Shown: in pieces, positions 6,927 to 13,289 of the stretch | Layout: each line of letters begins with the position of its first letter | Numbering within the stretch: the stretch's first letter is position 1 | From: Pseudomonadota bacterium | GTDB lineage: Bacteria > Desulfobacterota > GWC2-55-46 > JADFVP01 | Length of the DNA stretch: 15,088 nucleotides | Direction of reading: 5' to 3' | Assembly (NCBI GenBank): GCA_015222595.1 | Contig: JADFVP010000102.1 | Coordinates: forward strand, 1 to 15,088 | The notes under the pieces: model-generated | What the model was told of the DNA's origin: nothing | The model's input: the letters and a program-made list of their open reading frames with translations, nothing else | Databases searched by the model: none | Made by a program: the position numbers and the translations under genes

Positions 6927-7889
6927 ATGGATCTTTGGGGAGACAGACATATTGATTTTTTAGGTAAACGGAAGCCCACGTTTACCGTCTCGATCATACT
7001 CGCTATAATCGGCCTCGTGGCTGTCGGCGCGATTGGGATGGGCAGGGCGAATCTGGGTACCGATTTTTCGGGCGGCATAGCCATTCAGTACAGGTTCGAA
7101 GAGCCGCTCAAGATCGAAGAGGTGCGAGGTCTGCTCTCAGAGGGCGGTTTTGGCGACGCGCAGCTTCAGCAGTTCTCGGAGCCGAACAAGATGCTCGTAC
7201 GGCTCAAGAACGCAGAGGGCAACCTCCAGGCCACCTCAAAGGCTCTCGACTCTATCTTTACCTCGGGCCTGGCCGGCAACCCGTTCATAATCGACTCAAC
7301 GACCGAGGTCGGCCCCACGGTCGGCAAGAAGCTCCAGACCGATGCGCTTAAGGCCATAGGCGTTGCGCTCTTAGGAATCCTCTTCTACGTTGCATGGAGG
7401 TTCGAGTTCCGTTTCGGCATCGCCGCCGTAATAGCTACTTTCCACGATGTTCTCATCGTTCTCGGTATCCTCTTTATGCTCGATAAAGAGATTACGCTCT
7501 TGATAGTAACCGGCCTCTTGACCCTTGCCGGATACTCTATTAACGACTCCGTCGTCGTCTTCGACCGTATCAGGGAGAACCTGCGCCGTGAGAACAGAAA
7601 GAAGGAGAGCAACTACGACCTCATCAACAGGAGCGTCAACGAGGTTCTGCGCCGCACGGTCGTAACGTCGTTAACGACGCTCATGGCCCTCGCCTCGCTT
7701 CTCATCTTCGGCGGAGAGGTGCTCTACGACTTCGCCTTCACGCTCTTTATCGGCGTGCTGGTCGGCACGTACTCTTCAATCTTTATCGCTAGCCCTGTCT
7801 TGCTCTTCTGGGATCGCGAAGACAAGAAGGGCGCAAAGGACGGCTCCAAAGGCGCACCTGCCGGGAAGGCCATAAAGCCGACTACCTGA
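6927..7889 (+). CDS. secF: Protein translocase subunit SecF
   Basis: Partner of SecD in the same RND-type proton-driven complex. It is 320 residues with a first membrane helix at about 18-37, the LGTDFSGGIAIQYRF motif (43-57) at the start of the periplasmic loop, VGPTVGKKL before the second helix, and the key transmembrane signature GYSINDSVVVFDRIRENLR (202-220) with Asp207 and Asp213. NRSVNEVLRRTVVTSLTTL and a last pair of helices follow, then a short Lys/Gly-rich cytoplasmic tail. AGGAG at 6914-6918 lies 8 bases before ATG 6927. Length and motifs are normal. It closes the yajC-secD-secF group; the next gene begins more than 460 bases later. Confidence 0.97.
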   Translation: MDLWGDRHIDFLGKRKPTFTVSIILAIIGLVAVGAIGMGRANLGTDFSGGIAIQYRFEEPLKIEEVRGLLSEGGFGDAQLQQFSEPNKMLVRLKNAEGNLQATSKALDSIFTSGLAGNPFIIDSTTEVGPTVGKKLQTDALKAIGVALLGILFYVAWRFEFRFGIAAVIATFHDVLIVLGILFMLDKEITLLIVTGLLTLAGYSINDSVVVFDRIRENLRRENRKKESNYDLINRSVNEVLRRTVVTSLTTLMALASLLIFGGEVLYDFAFTLFIGVLVGTYSSIFIASPVLLFWDREDKKGAKDGSKGAPAGKAIKPTT

Positions 7890-7921
7890 TACTCTCGCTC
7901 CGACCTTCTTCTATTGAGAGA

Positions 7922-7948
7922 GCGTCTGGGCGCGCCCTCTAAAGACGC
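7922..7948 (+). terminator. Possible hairpin after secF, no U-tract
   Basis: GCGTCT (7922-7927) pairs with AGACGC (7943-7948). Between them is the self-complementary GGGCGCGCCC (7928-7937), so a GC-rich hairpin with a small bulge can form 33 bases after the secF stop. The following bases (ACCTTCC) are not a T-run, so an intrinsic terminator is doubtful. It could instead stabilise the 3' end or accompany Rho-dependent termination. Confidence 0.3.
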
Positions 7949-7961
7949 ACCTTCCGTACCC

Positions 7962-7994
7962 CTGTTGTACTCCTGTTTTATCTCTGTTGTATCT
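7962..7994. repeat. Three contiguous 11-bp repeats CTGTTgTAtCT
   Basis: CTGTTGTACTC (7962-7972), CTGTTTTATCT (7973-7983) and CTGTTGTATCT (7984-7994) follow one another with no gap, a period close to one DNA turn. They lie about 130 bases upstream of the -35 box of the cyclase promoter. This could be a multi-site binding region, or simply slippage-born DNA. Confidence 0.4.
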
Positions 7995-8079
7995 CTAACG
8001 ATCACCTCCAAGGTTCCGGCGAAGTTCCGTGGTAATCGCTAACTGCGCGGTTCTGTTCGTTTTCCTGCGTAGTCGGTGC

Positions 8080-8094
8080 TATCTGTTACAGATA
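8080..8094. promoter_or_regulatory. 15-bp dyad TATCTGT-T-ACAGATA, possible activator site
   Basis: A perfect 7-bp inverted repeat with a single central base. It sits 26 bases upstream of the -35 box at 8121; its centre (8087) would be at about -69 from the predicted transcription start, a usual place for a class I activator. The protein that binds is unknown. Confidence 0.4.
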
Positions 8095-8120
8095 TAGAGC
8101 CTCCGGCAGAGCCAAAGCCG

Positions 8121-8149
8121 TTGTCATTTAACTATACATATGCTATAAT
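8121..8149 (+). promoter_or_regulatory. Near-consensus sigma-70 promoter with extended -10
   Basis: TTGTCA (8121-8126) is a five-of-six match to the -35 consensus. Exactly 17 bases later is a perfect TATAAT (8144-8149) preceded by TGC, the extended -10 element. Transcription should begin near 8156, giving a leader of about 200 nt before the cyclase start codon at 8353. This is the best promoter in the window. Confidence 0.75.
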
Positions 8150-8155
8150 ACGTGT

Positions 8156-8304
8156 CAGGTATCGGTGCGCCTTAATATGGCGTAAGATCAACACTTTCCG
8201 AGCCTTGCAAGGTTGAATAAATCCGGGACTCACGACGGGTTTCGGCTCTTTTACGGGGTTAAGGTGCCTCTTTATCGCATATCTGCGATATTGAGGTTTT
8301 TTTT
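8156..8304 (+). ncRNA. Structured leader RNA (attenuator/riboswitch candidate or standalone small RNA)
   Basis: From the predicted start near 8156, the RNA can close a long-range helix of GCGCCTTAA (8167-8175) with TTAAGGTGC (8259-8267), including one G-U pair. Inside, GAGCC (8200-8204) pairs with GGCTC (8244-8248), enclosing AAATCCG (8219-8225) paired with CGGGTTT (8236-8242, one G-U pair). An intrinsic terminator follows directly. The closing helix could extend into CCTC 8267-8270, which is also the base of the terminator stem, so the two could compete, as in an attenuating riboswitch. It does not match the c-di-GMP-I consensus (no GCAAAGCC-type segment) or any other class I can recall. Without leader control, the same parts would make a free small RNA of about 150 nt. 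All pairings were found by eye, without energy calculation. Confidence 0.45.
8267..8304 (+). terminator. Intrinsic terminator in the cyclase leader
   Basis: CCTC-TT-TATCGCA (8267-8279), loop TATC, then TGCGATA-TT-GAGG (8284-8296) form an 11-bp stem with two T-T mismatches, followed at once by eight Ts (8297-8304). This is a textbook Rho-independent terminator placed between the promoter and the gene, 48 bases before the start codon. After it, ACAAAAT (8308-8314) and ATTTTGT (8321-8327) form a second small dyad just before the ribosome binding site. Confidence 0.72.
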
Positions 8305-8352
8305 GCTACAAAATTTGTTTATTTTGTGTCAGGCTTAAGGGGTAATTCTGTC

Positions 8353-10059
8353 ATGAACAGGAGTGCTGTGAAGAACAATCCTAAAAACCTGTCTCATCCG
8401 GTCGATATCGATCTTGAACTCTGGCGTGACTTTCAGGACGGCCTCAGTGCGCTTATCGAGGTTCCCCTGACCCTCTACGACGAGTCCGCCGAGGTGATTG
8501 TCGAGTCGGGCCGCGTCAACTCTGTCTGCAAGCGCGTCAAGCTCGACCTCAAGGGGCGCTCTCTGTGTAACGACTTCTACGCCGAGGTGGTTGCCGAGGC
8601 GGTCTCAACTCGCCAATCCCACATCTACAAGTGCCACACCAACCAGTACCTCTTTACCGTGCCTGTGCTTCTGTCTTGCGGCGCTGTGCTGGTAATAGTC
8701 GGCGGCCGGGTCTATCTCGAGGGAATGGACGGCCTCAGCTCGGTAGACGGTACGGTTAAGAAGGAACTTTTTGAAGGGGTCGCCGCCTTCGGCTTCTCTC
8801 TCGATACGATAGAGAGGATGAAGAAGGGGCTGAAGTCTATTCCGAAGAACGGTATTCTCTCTCTTCCGGGGATTGTAGAGAACATGGCTGTGCCGTTCCT
8901 TAAGGGGCTCGGCAAGTTTCAAGAGGCTGCCGTTAACAGACGCGCCGAGGCCGCAACGCCAGTTGCGCCCGTATCGGATCTGTCTTCTGATGTCTCTGGT
9001 GACTCCGGTGTCTCTGATGCCTCTAGTGAAGCGCAGAGGCAGGAGTCGAAGACCAGAACCGGCTTCCGGGCCTTAGAAGAGGTCTACAAGTCCATAGCCC
9101 CGGTGCTCGACCGCGAGCTTCTCTACAAGACCATTCTCGACAAGACTACCGAACTGATTGGCGCCGAGCGCGGCTCGCTGATGATGCTCGACAAGAAGAA
9201 GGAGTACCTCTCCATAAAGGCCGCCAAGGGCATAGACTCTGATCTGCACAAGGGCATAAAGGTAAAGATAGGCACGGGCATCTCTGGAGCGATAGCCGCC
9301 AAGGGAGTGCCCGTAATGGTGGCCGATATAGAAGAGGAGGTTCCGCGCCACAGAAGGGTCTCGAAGTACAAGACCGGCTCCTTTCTCTCCATCCCCCTAA
9401 AACTCGACGATCGCGTTATAGGGGTGCTGAACGTCTCGGACAAGATAACCGGAGCTGCCTTTAGTGAGGACGACCTCTCGCTGCTGCTCTCTTTGGCCAA
9501 CTACGCGACCATTGCGCTAGAGCGCGGCACGTACTACACCATGAGCGAAGAGTTCAAGCTCATCTCCATGACCGACCCCCTAACCGGCCTCTTCAACAGA
9601 CGGTACTTTCGCGAGAGGCTCTTTGAAGAGGTGGAGCGCGTAAAGAGGCACAGCGGCTGCTTTGCAACCTTCGTAATAGATATAGACAACTTCAAGGCCT
9701 TCAACGACACCTACGGCCACGTGGCCGGAGACGAGATGCTGAAGTCGGTTTCGCGCGCCATACGCGGCGCGGTGAGGGGCATGGATATAGTTGCGCGCTA
9801 CGGCGGAGAGGAGTTCAACGTGCTGCTGCCGCACACGACCAAACAGGAGTCGTGGGTTATCGCAGAGCGCATCAGGGAGTCCGTGGAGGCCTTGAACCCC
9901 GAGTCTACTGCGATAAATGAACTGCCGACCATCAGCGTAGGCATCGCCGAGTTCCCGGTAGATGCAAAGAGCATCGACGAGCTTATAAACAACGCCGACC
10001 GCGCCATGTACACCGCCAAGAGGATGGGCAAGAACAGGGTGGTCTTCTATGAAAGATAG
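8353..10059 (+). CDS. Diguanylate cyclase with PocR, GAF and GGDEF domains
   Basis: A 568-residue soluble enzyme that should make c-di-GMP from two GTP. Residues about 12-190 resemble the PocR ligand-sensing domain (DLELWRDFQDGLSALIEVPLTLYD, YKCHTNQYLFTVPV, VGGRVY), with Cys59, Cys72, Cys94 and Cys109. PocR is predicted to sense small hydrocarbon-like compounds. After a Ser/Asp-rich linker comes a GAF domain (about 233-395), then a GGDEF domain: DPLTGLFNRRYF, the metal-binding region VIDIDNFKAFNDTYGH, GGEEF at 484-488 (active type), and the inhibitory-site motif R475-G-M-D478 exactly five residues before it. So it is probably active and product-inhibited. ATG 8353 is chosen over GTG 8326 because AAGGGGT (8337-8343) lies 9 bases upstream, whereas the GTG has no ribosome binding site and sits in a hairpin. 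Confidence 0.92.
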   Translation: MNRSAVKNNPKNLSHPVDIDLELWRDFQDGLSALIEVPLTLYDESAEVIVESGRVNSVCKRVKLDLKGRSLCNDFYAEVVAEAVSTRQSHIYKCHTNQYLFTVPVLLSCGAVLVIVGGRVYLEGMDGLSSVDGTVKKELFEGVAAFGFSLDTIERMKKGLKSIPKNGILSLPGIVENMAVPFLKGLGKFQEAAVNRRAEAATPVAPVSDLSSDVSGDSGVSDASSEAQRQESKTRTGFRALEEVYKSIAPVLDRELLYKTILDKTTELIGAERGSLMMLDKKKEYLSIKAAKGIDSDLHKGIKVKIGTGISGAIAAKGVPVMVADIEEEVPRHRRVSKYKTGSFLSIPLKLDDRVIGVLNVSDKITGAAFSEDDLSLLLSLANYATIALERGTYYTMSEEFKLISMTDPLTGLFNRRYFRERLFEEVERVKRHSGCFATFVIDIDNFKAFNDTYGHVAGDEMLKSVSRAIRGAVRGMDIVARYGGEEFNVLLPHTTKQESWVIAERIRESVEALNPESTAINELPTISVGIAEFPVDAKSIDELINNADRAMYTAKRMGKNRVVFYER

Positions 10060-12358
10060 ATCCCTCTTCGCCACATGCGCTGAGGCCGACTTTTTCGCTC
10101 GCAGCGCCGAGATAGAGGGCCTTGTCGGCAGAGCGCTCGGCGCCGGAGTTGGTGCGCCCTCTGTGCTTCTAAAGGGCCGACGGTGGGTCGGCAAGACCGA
10201 GATCTTGCGCCGCGTACACCGCAGGCTCTTCTTCGACCAGGCCGCCGTTGTGCCGGTCTACTACAGGTTCAGGCCCGCTCTTTCTCCAGCCGACTTTGCT
10301 CTTAACTTCTTAAAAGAGACGCTAACGCAGGTGCTCGCTTTTAACAGGCGAGACAGCTCGCTTGTTAAGACTGGCCTTCGGCTCGCCAAGTTAGAGGCGA
10401 TGCTCGCAGACGACCCGGCCATGGCCGGGGCCGCGCTGCTACTAAAGCGGCATCGTGAGCTTGGGGAGCTTGGTGAGCTTGCCGGGTCCATAGATTCGGG
10501 CACCGGGCGCGATCTGGTAAGAAATGCCTTAAGGGCCGGCACCGTTGCAGCAGCAGAGGGCCTGCCGCTCTTCTTCATCTTCGACGATGTAGATGCCGTG
10601 CTCTGTTCTTTCGTGGCCCCTTCTACAACAGACACCTTCTTTGCCGACGAGTTCAAAGAGGCGATCTCCGAGTTCGACTTACCGGTTCTCGCCTCGTCGA
10701 TGCTCTCAACCCCGGCCGACACTCTCTGGGGCGCGGCCCCGGTTGAGACAATAGAGCTTTCGGGGCTCGGCGTTGAGGACTCGGTCGATATGCTCTCCGA
10801 CCTCTGCGCCCGCCACAGCATCGAGTACGACTCCGACGTTCTGGTACAGGTTGCGCGCAAGGTAGAGGGCAACCCGCTCTACATCCGCTCGCTCGTCTGG
10901 GCGGCCAAGAGAAGCGGCAAAAACTTCGCAACGCTTCGGAGCTATGCCGACCTCTATGCAACCGAGATCATGGAGGGCTCCATCGGCGCGCTCTTGAAAG
11001 GCGCGCTCAGACTCGAAGACAGAACCTCTCTCAGGCTCCTCAACCTATCGGTCTCCATTGCCGACTCTGAGGCGGGGCCGAGGTCGTTCGATGCTGAAGG
11101 GGCGGCTTCCGAGTTCTCTCTTCCAGTGGACGCGGTGCGAAGGAGCGCTACCGGACTCTTTGCCTCCGGGGCACTCGACTCTGCACTCGGAACTTACTTC
11201 TGGGCCGGGGACTCTGTAATGGCCGACTTTATACGGCAGACCTATGCCGTGGCGCTTGGCGGAAGCTCGCCCGAAGAGGTAAGGGCGAGCTTCATCGGCA
11301 CTGAGCTTGTCGGCAGGTACGCGGAAATGGGCACGAGCCCAGAGGGCGGCTTTACCGACGGCGTTAAGAGGCTGCTAGGCTCGTTCAAAGGGGGTACGGC
11401 GCCCGGTGTGCTCTTCGATAACGTGACCTTTGCGCTCAGGTACAATGTCGATTCTGCTGATATTTCTGGCAATGAGGACGACTCGCGGGTTATAATTCCA
11501 GAGGTTGTAGGGCTCTTCGACACCTCCGGGTGGGAGTCTCGCGAGGCGGGCCCGCCTGTGCTCGTTGCGCGCGGGTTTCAGTCCGGCCGTTTCGACGCCG
11601 GAAACGAAGTCGTCTGGCTCGTCTTCGTCAAAGAGTCTACGGGGCCTGTTAATCAGGGAGACGTCGATAACTTTTTGCGCCGTAGCGCAATTCTCAGGCA
11701 CCGTTTCAAGGGCGTGCGCATCGTTCGCTGGATGGTAGCCCACGACGAGTTTACGCCCGAGGCTGCGGCAAGGCTGGAGGCCGACGGGGTCTACTCGTCC
11801 GACGCTCTGCAACTGGGGATACTCGACGAAACGATGGCCGAACGGCCTTCGGAGTCCGGGCCTGTAACCGGGCCTGTATCCGATGGAGAGCCCGGAAGCG
11901 CAGAGCGCGCCGGGGCCGGAGCGCCGGGCGCGATAAAAGAGTTCGAGATCGTGCTGCCAAAGTCAAGCAAGGCCGAGCTGGTGGCCGTAAAGGCGGCCGA
12001 AGAGATAGGCTCTGAGATGGGTTTCGACGCTGACGCCATCGGGCAGATAAAGGCGGCGTTGGTCGAGGCCTGCATAAACGCCTTTGAGCATTCGAGAAGC
12101 CGTTCGGGCCGCGTACATATGCGCTTCGTCGCGCGCGCCGACCGGCTCATTATCTATATACAGAACAGAGGCGTCGGCTTCGACGGCAAACGCGACTCTC
12201 TCGCTCCGGCAACAGGGCCGCAAGGCATGCCGCGCAAGAGGGGCTGGGGCATAGAGCTGATGAAGGGCTTTATGGACGAGGTTCGCTTCGAGCGGCTTCA
12301 TGACGGAACCAAGATAGTGCTGGTGAAGTATCTGAAGACCGAGACGACACCGGAGTAA
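10049..12358 (+). CDS. STAND/AAA-like NTPase fused to an RsbW-type anti-sigma kinase domain
   Basis: A 769-residue multidomain switch protein. The N-terminal part is a P-loop NTPase: Walker A GRRWVGKT (43-50), Walker B LFFIFDDVD (174-182) and EGNPLYIRSLV (273-283), the GxP-type motif of STAND/ORC-like ATPases. A helical region follows. Residues about 452-595 have a layout like a PD-(D/E)XK nuclease fold (VVWLVFVKESTGPVNQGDVDNFL, then a MVAHDEFTPEAA block), but the catalytic acidic residues appear lost. After a Gly/Pro/Ser linker (597-628), residues 632-765 are a GHKL kinase domain of the RsbW/SpoIIAB type: N-box ALVEACINAFEHS (670-682), G1 box NRGVGF (706-711) and RGWGIELMKGFMDEV (731-745). 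Its ATG overlaps the cyclase stop by 11 bases, so the two are translationally coupled. Likely substrate: the STAS protein encoded next. Confidence 0.82.
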   Translation: MKDRSLFATCAEADFFARSAEIEGLVGRALGAGVGAPSVLLKGRRWVGKTEILRRVHRRLFFDQAAVVPVYYRFRPALSPADFALNFLKETLTQVLAFNRRDSSLVKTGLRLAKLEAMLADDPAMAGAALLLKRHRELGELGELAGSIDSGTGRDLVRNALRAGTVAAAEGLPLFFIFDDVDAVLCSFVAPSTTDTFFADEFKEAISEFDLPVLASSMLSTPADTLWGAAPVETIELSGLGVEDSVDMLSDLCARHSIEYDSDVLVQVARKVEGNPLYIRSLVWAAKRSGKNFATLRSYADLYATEIMEGSIGALLKGALRLEDRTSLRLLNLSVSIADSEAGPRSFDAEGAASEFSLPVDAVRRSATGLFASGALDSALGTYFWAGDSVMADFIRQTYAVALGGSSPEEVRASFIGTELVGRYAEMGTSPEGGFTDGVKRLLGSFKGGTAPGVLFDNVTFALRYNVDSADISGNEDDSRVIIPEVVGLFDTSGWESREAGPPVLVARGFQSGRFDAGNEVVWLVFVKESTGPVNQGDVDNFLRRSAILRHRFKGVRIVRWMVAHDEFTPEAAARLEADGVYSSDALQLGILDETMAERPSESGPVTGPVSDGEPGSAERAGAGAPGAIKEFEIVLPKSSKAELVAVKAAEEIGSEMGFDADAIGQIKAALVEACINAFEHSRSRSGRVHMRFVARADRLIIYIQNRGVGFDGKRDSLAPATGPQGMPRKRGWGIELMKGFMDEVRFERLHDGTKIVLVKYLKTETTPE
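11856..11879 (+). repeat. 12-bp tandem duplication in the kinase linker
   Basis: CCGGGCCTGTAA (11856-11867) is followed directly by CCGGGCCTGTAT (11868-11879), encoding the repeated Gly-Pro-Val of the flexible linker before the kinase domain. It is in frame and in a non-conserved region; probably recent slippage. Confidence 0.5.
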
Positions 12359-12410
12359 GCGGCCCATTATATGGGCGTCCACGGGCGCAGACCGGATAAA
12401 CAACAAAAGT

Positions 12411-12441
12411 CACAAACCGCCTGTAAGGTTTGTGTTATAAT
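12411..12441 (+). promoter_or_regulatory. Promoter of the STAS gene with a perfect 8-bp dyad overlapping the -35
   Basis: CACAAACC (12411-12418), an 8-base centre, and GGTTTGTG (12427-12434) form a perfect inverted repeat one base before a perfect TATAAT (12436-12441). The -35 position at normal spacing (12413-12418) falls inside the left arm and is a poor match, as expected for a promoter that needs an activator, or one blocked by a repressor. Transcription would start near 12448, leaving a leader of about 155 nt that contains another 6-bp stem (GGACTC 12456-12461 with GAGTCC 12475-12480). The remaining leader to 12602 shows no T-run terminator and no RNA class I can recognise. Confidence 0.55.
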
Positions 12442-12602
12442 CGGCCAATGGGCTCGGACTCGTGGGGTTGTACAGAGTCCTGATGCCTGGTCGATCATAC
12501 TTACCGTTATCAGACTGAAAAGATGGATGGTCGAGATCGGCGTGGTCTAGCGTCGGCTTTGAGGCCTATAAGCGGATATCTCTTACCAAACAGGAAGAGT
12601 GC

Positions 12603-12992
12603 ATGATTGAAATACTAAAAGGGTGTAGAGAGGTGGGAGACACTGTGGTGCTCTACCCGCAGAACTACATAAACGGCATAGAGGGCGAGAAGCTCGAGGA
12701 GGTCTGCGGTACCTTCTTTGAGAAGGGCATAAAGAAGTTCGTCATAGACTTCTCCGAGACCGACATCATAAACTCCATCGGCGTTTCCATACTCATCGGC
12801 ATTATCGAGAAGATAAAAGAGTCGAAGGGCGTGGTGCTCTTCTCTGGGCTCAACAAGGTCAACCTCGAGGTCTTCAGAATTGTCGGCCTCACAAAGCTGA
12901 TACCGTCGTTCGCCACCGAGGCCGATGCGCTCGAAGAGATGGGCGCAACCGGCACACCTGTCGCGGCTAGCGCCGTTTCAATTGAGCTTTAG
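12603..12992 (+). CDS. Single-domain STAS anti-sigma-factor antagonist
   Basis: A 129-residue protein of the SpoIIAA/RsbV type, which binds an anti-sigma kinase when unphosphorylated and is inactivated when the kinase phosphorylates it. Core elements are TVVLYPQNYINGIEGEKLEEV, KFVIDFSETDIINSIGVSILIGIIEKIKES with Ser58 at the phospho-acceptor position of the D-S-x-G motif (here N57-S-I-G), VVLFSGLNKVNLEVFRIVGLTKLIPSFATEADAL. The domain proper ends near residue 113; the last 16 residues (from about GATGTP to SIEL) are an extra tail whose final codons lie inside a repeated DNA segment. AGGA at 12592-12595 precedes the ATG by 7 bases. It follows the kinase-fusion gene after 244 bases and has its own promoter, so antagonist and kinase levels can be set separately. 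Confidence 0.9.
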   Translation: MIEILKGCREVGDTVVLYPQNYINGIEGEKLEEVCGTFFEKGIKKFVIDFSETDIINSIGVSILIGIIEKIKESKGVVLFSGLNKVNLEVFRIVGLTKLIPSFATEADALEEMGATGTPVAASAVSIEL

Positions 12993-13066
12993 CTCATCAG
13001 CCATATCGTGCCTCGTGCCGTTTGCAGCTTGCGTGGCTTGCGCCGTTTTATTTGAGCGCGGGCCAC
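12975..13066 (+). repeat. Direct repeat, copy 1 (overlaps end of STAS gene)
   Basis: A 92-bp segment beginning GTTTCAATTGAGC that is found again exactly 180 bp downstream. The first 35 bases are identical in both copies; over the full 92 bp I count 13 mismatches and no gaps, and all but two of the mismatches are transitions. The copy starts inside the last codons of the STAS gene and supplies its stop codon. It contains a small stem, TGAGC-TTTA-GCTCA, and the near-repeats GTGCCGTTT and GCGCCGTTT. Confidence 0.85.
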
Positions 13067-13154
13067 GGTGGTTTCTAAATGCCTGTTAGGTATGCAAACC
13101 CCGGAAGCTTCGTAATAGATATACGCTCCACGCGGAGTGGGCGCACCTGGCGGT

Positions 13155-13246
13155 GTTTCAATTGAGCTTTAGCTCATCAGCCATATCGTACCTTGTGCCG
13201 TTTACAGCTTGTGCGGCTTGCGCCGTCTCTATTAAGCACAGACCAC
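13155..13246 (+). repeat. Direct repeat, copy 2, probably remnant of a tandem duplication
   Basis: Second copy of the 92-bp segment, ending 44 bases before the HD-GYP start codon. Upstream of it, GTGGGCGCAcCTGGC (13137-13151) still resembles ATGGGCGCAaCCGGC in the STAS gene once about 18 bases are taken as deleted, so the copy is best read as a decayed duplicate of the 3' end of the STAS gene and its downstream DNA. It no longer codes for a STAS tail. The unique DNA between the copies (13067-13136) shows only a short CTCC-ACGC-GGAG hairpin, and no promoter I would trust. Confidence 0.75.
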
Positions 13247-13289
13247 TGAGCCTTACGGAAGCCAAACAGATTTAAGAAGAGAGAGACGT

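Noticed and set aside
8156..8266. Known c-di-GMP-I (GEMM) riboswitch before the cyclase
   Set aside because: ACGGGGTTA near 8253 recalls the 3' part of the motif, but the GCAAAGCC-type segment and tetraloop helix are missing.
8326..8352. GTG 8326 as the start of the diguanylate cyclase gene
   Set aside because: It has no ribosome binding site and lies in the right arm of a hairpin; ATG 8353 has AAGGGGT 9 bases upstream, and the extra nine residues match nothing.
10261..10872. Long open frames on the minus strand across the kinase, cyclase and SpoIID genes
   Set aside because: They are low-complexity Ser/Ala/Arg-rich antisense frames over clearly coding plus-strand genes, with no recognisable domains.
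12984..12997. TGAGC-TTTA-GCTCA hairpin at the STAS stop as a terminator
   Set aside because: The stem is only 5 bp and no T-run follows; the same sequence recurs in the second repeat copy.
13078..13104. c-di-GMP riboswitch before the HD-GYP gene
   Set aside because: TGCAAACCCCGG looks vaguely similar, but the order of conserved segments and the pairing are wrong.
12975..13246. CRISPR array or insertion sequence at the 92-bp repeats
   Set aside because: There are only two imperfect copies, too long for CRISPR repeats, with no transposase or terminal inverted repeats; a local duplication explains them better.
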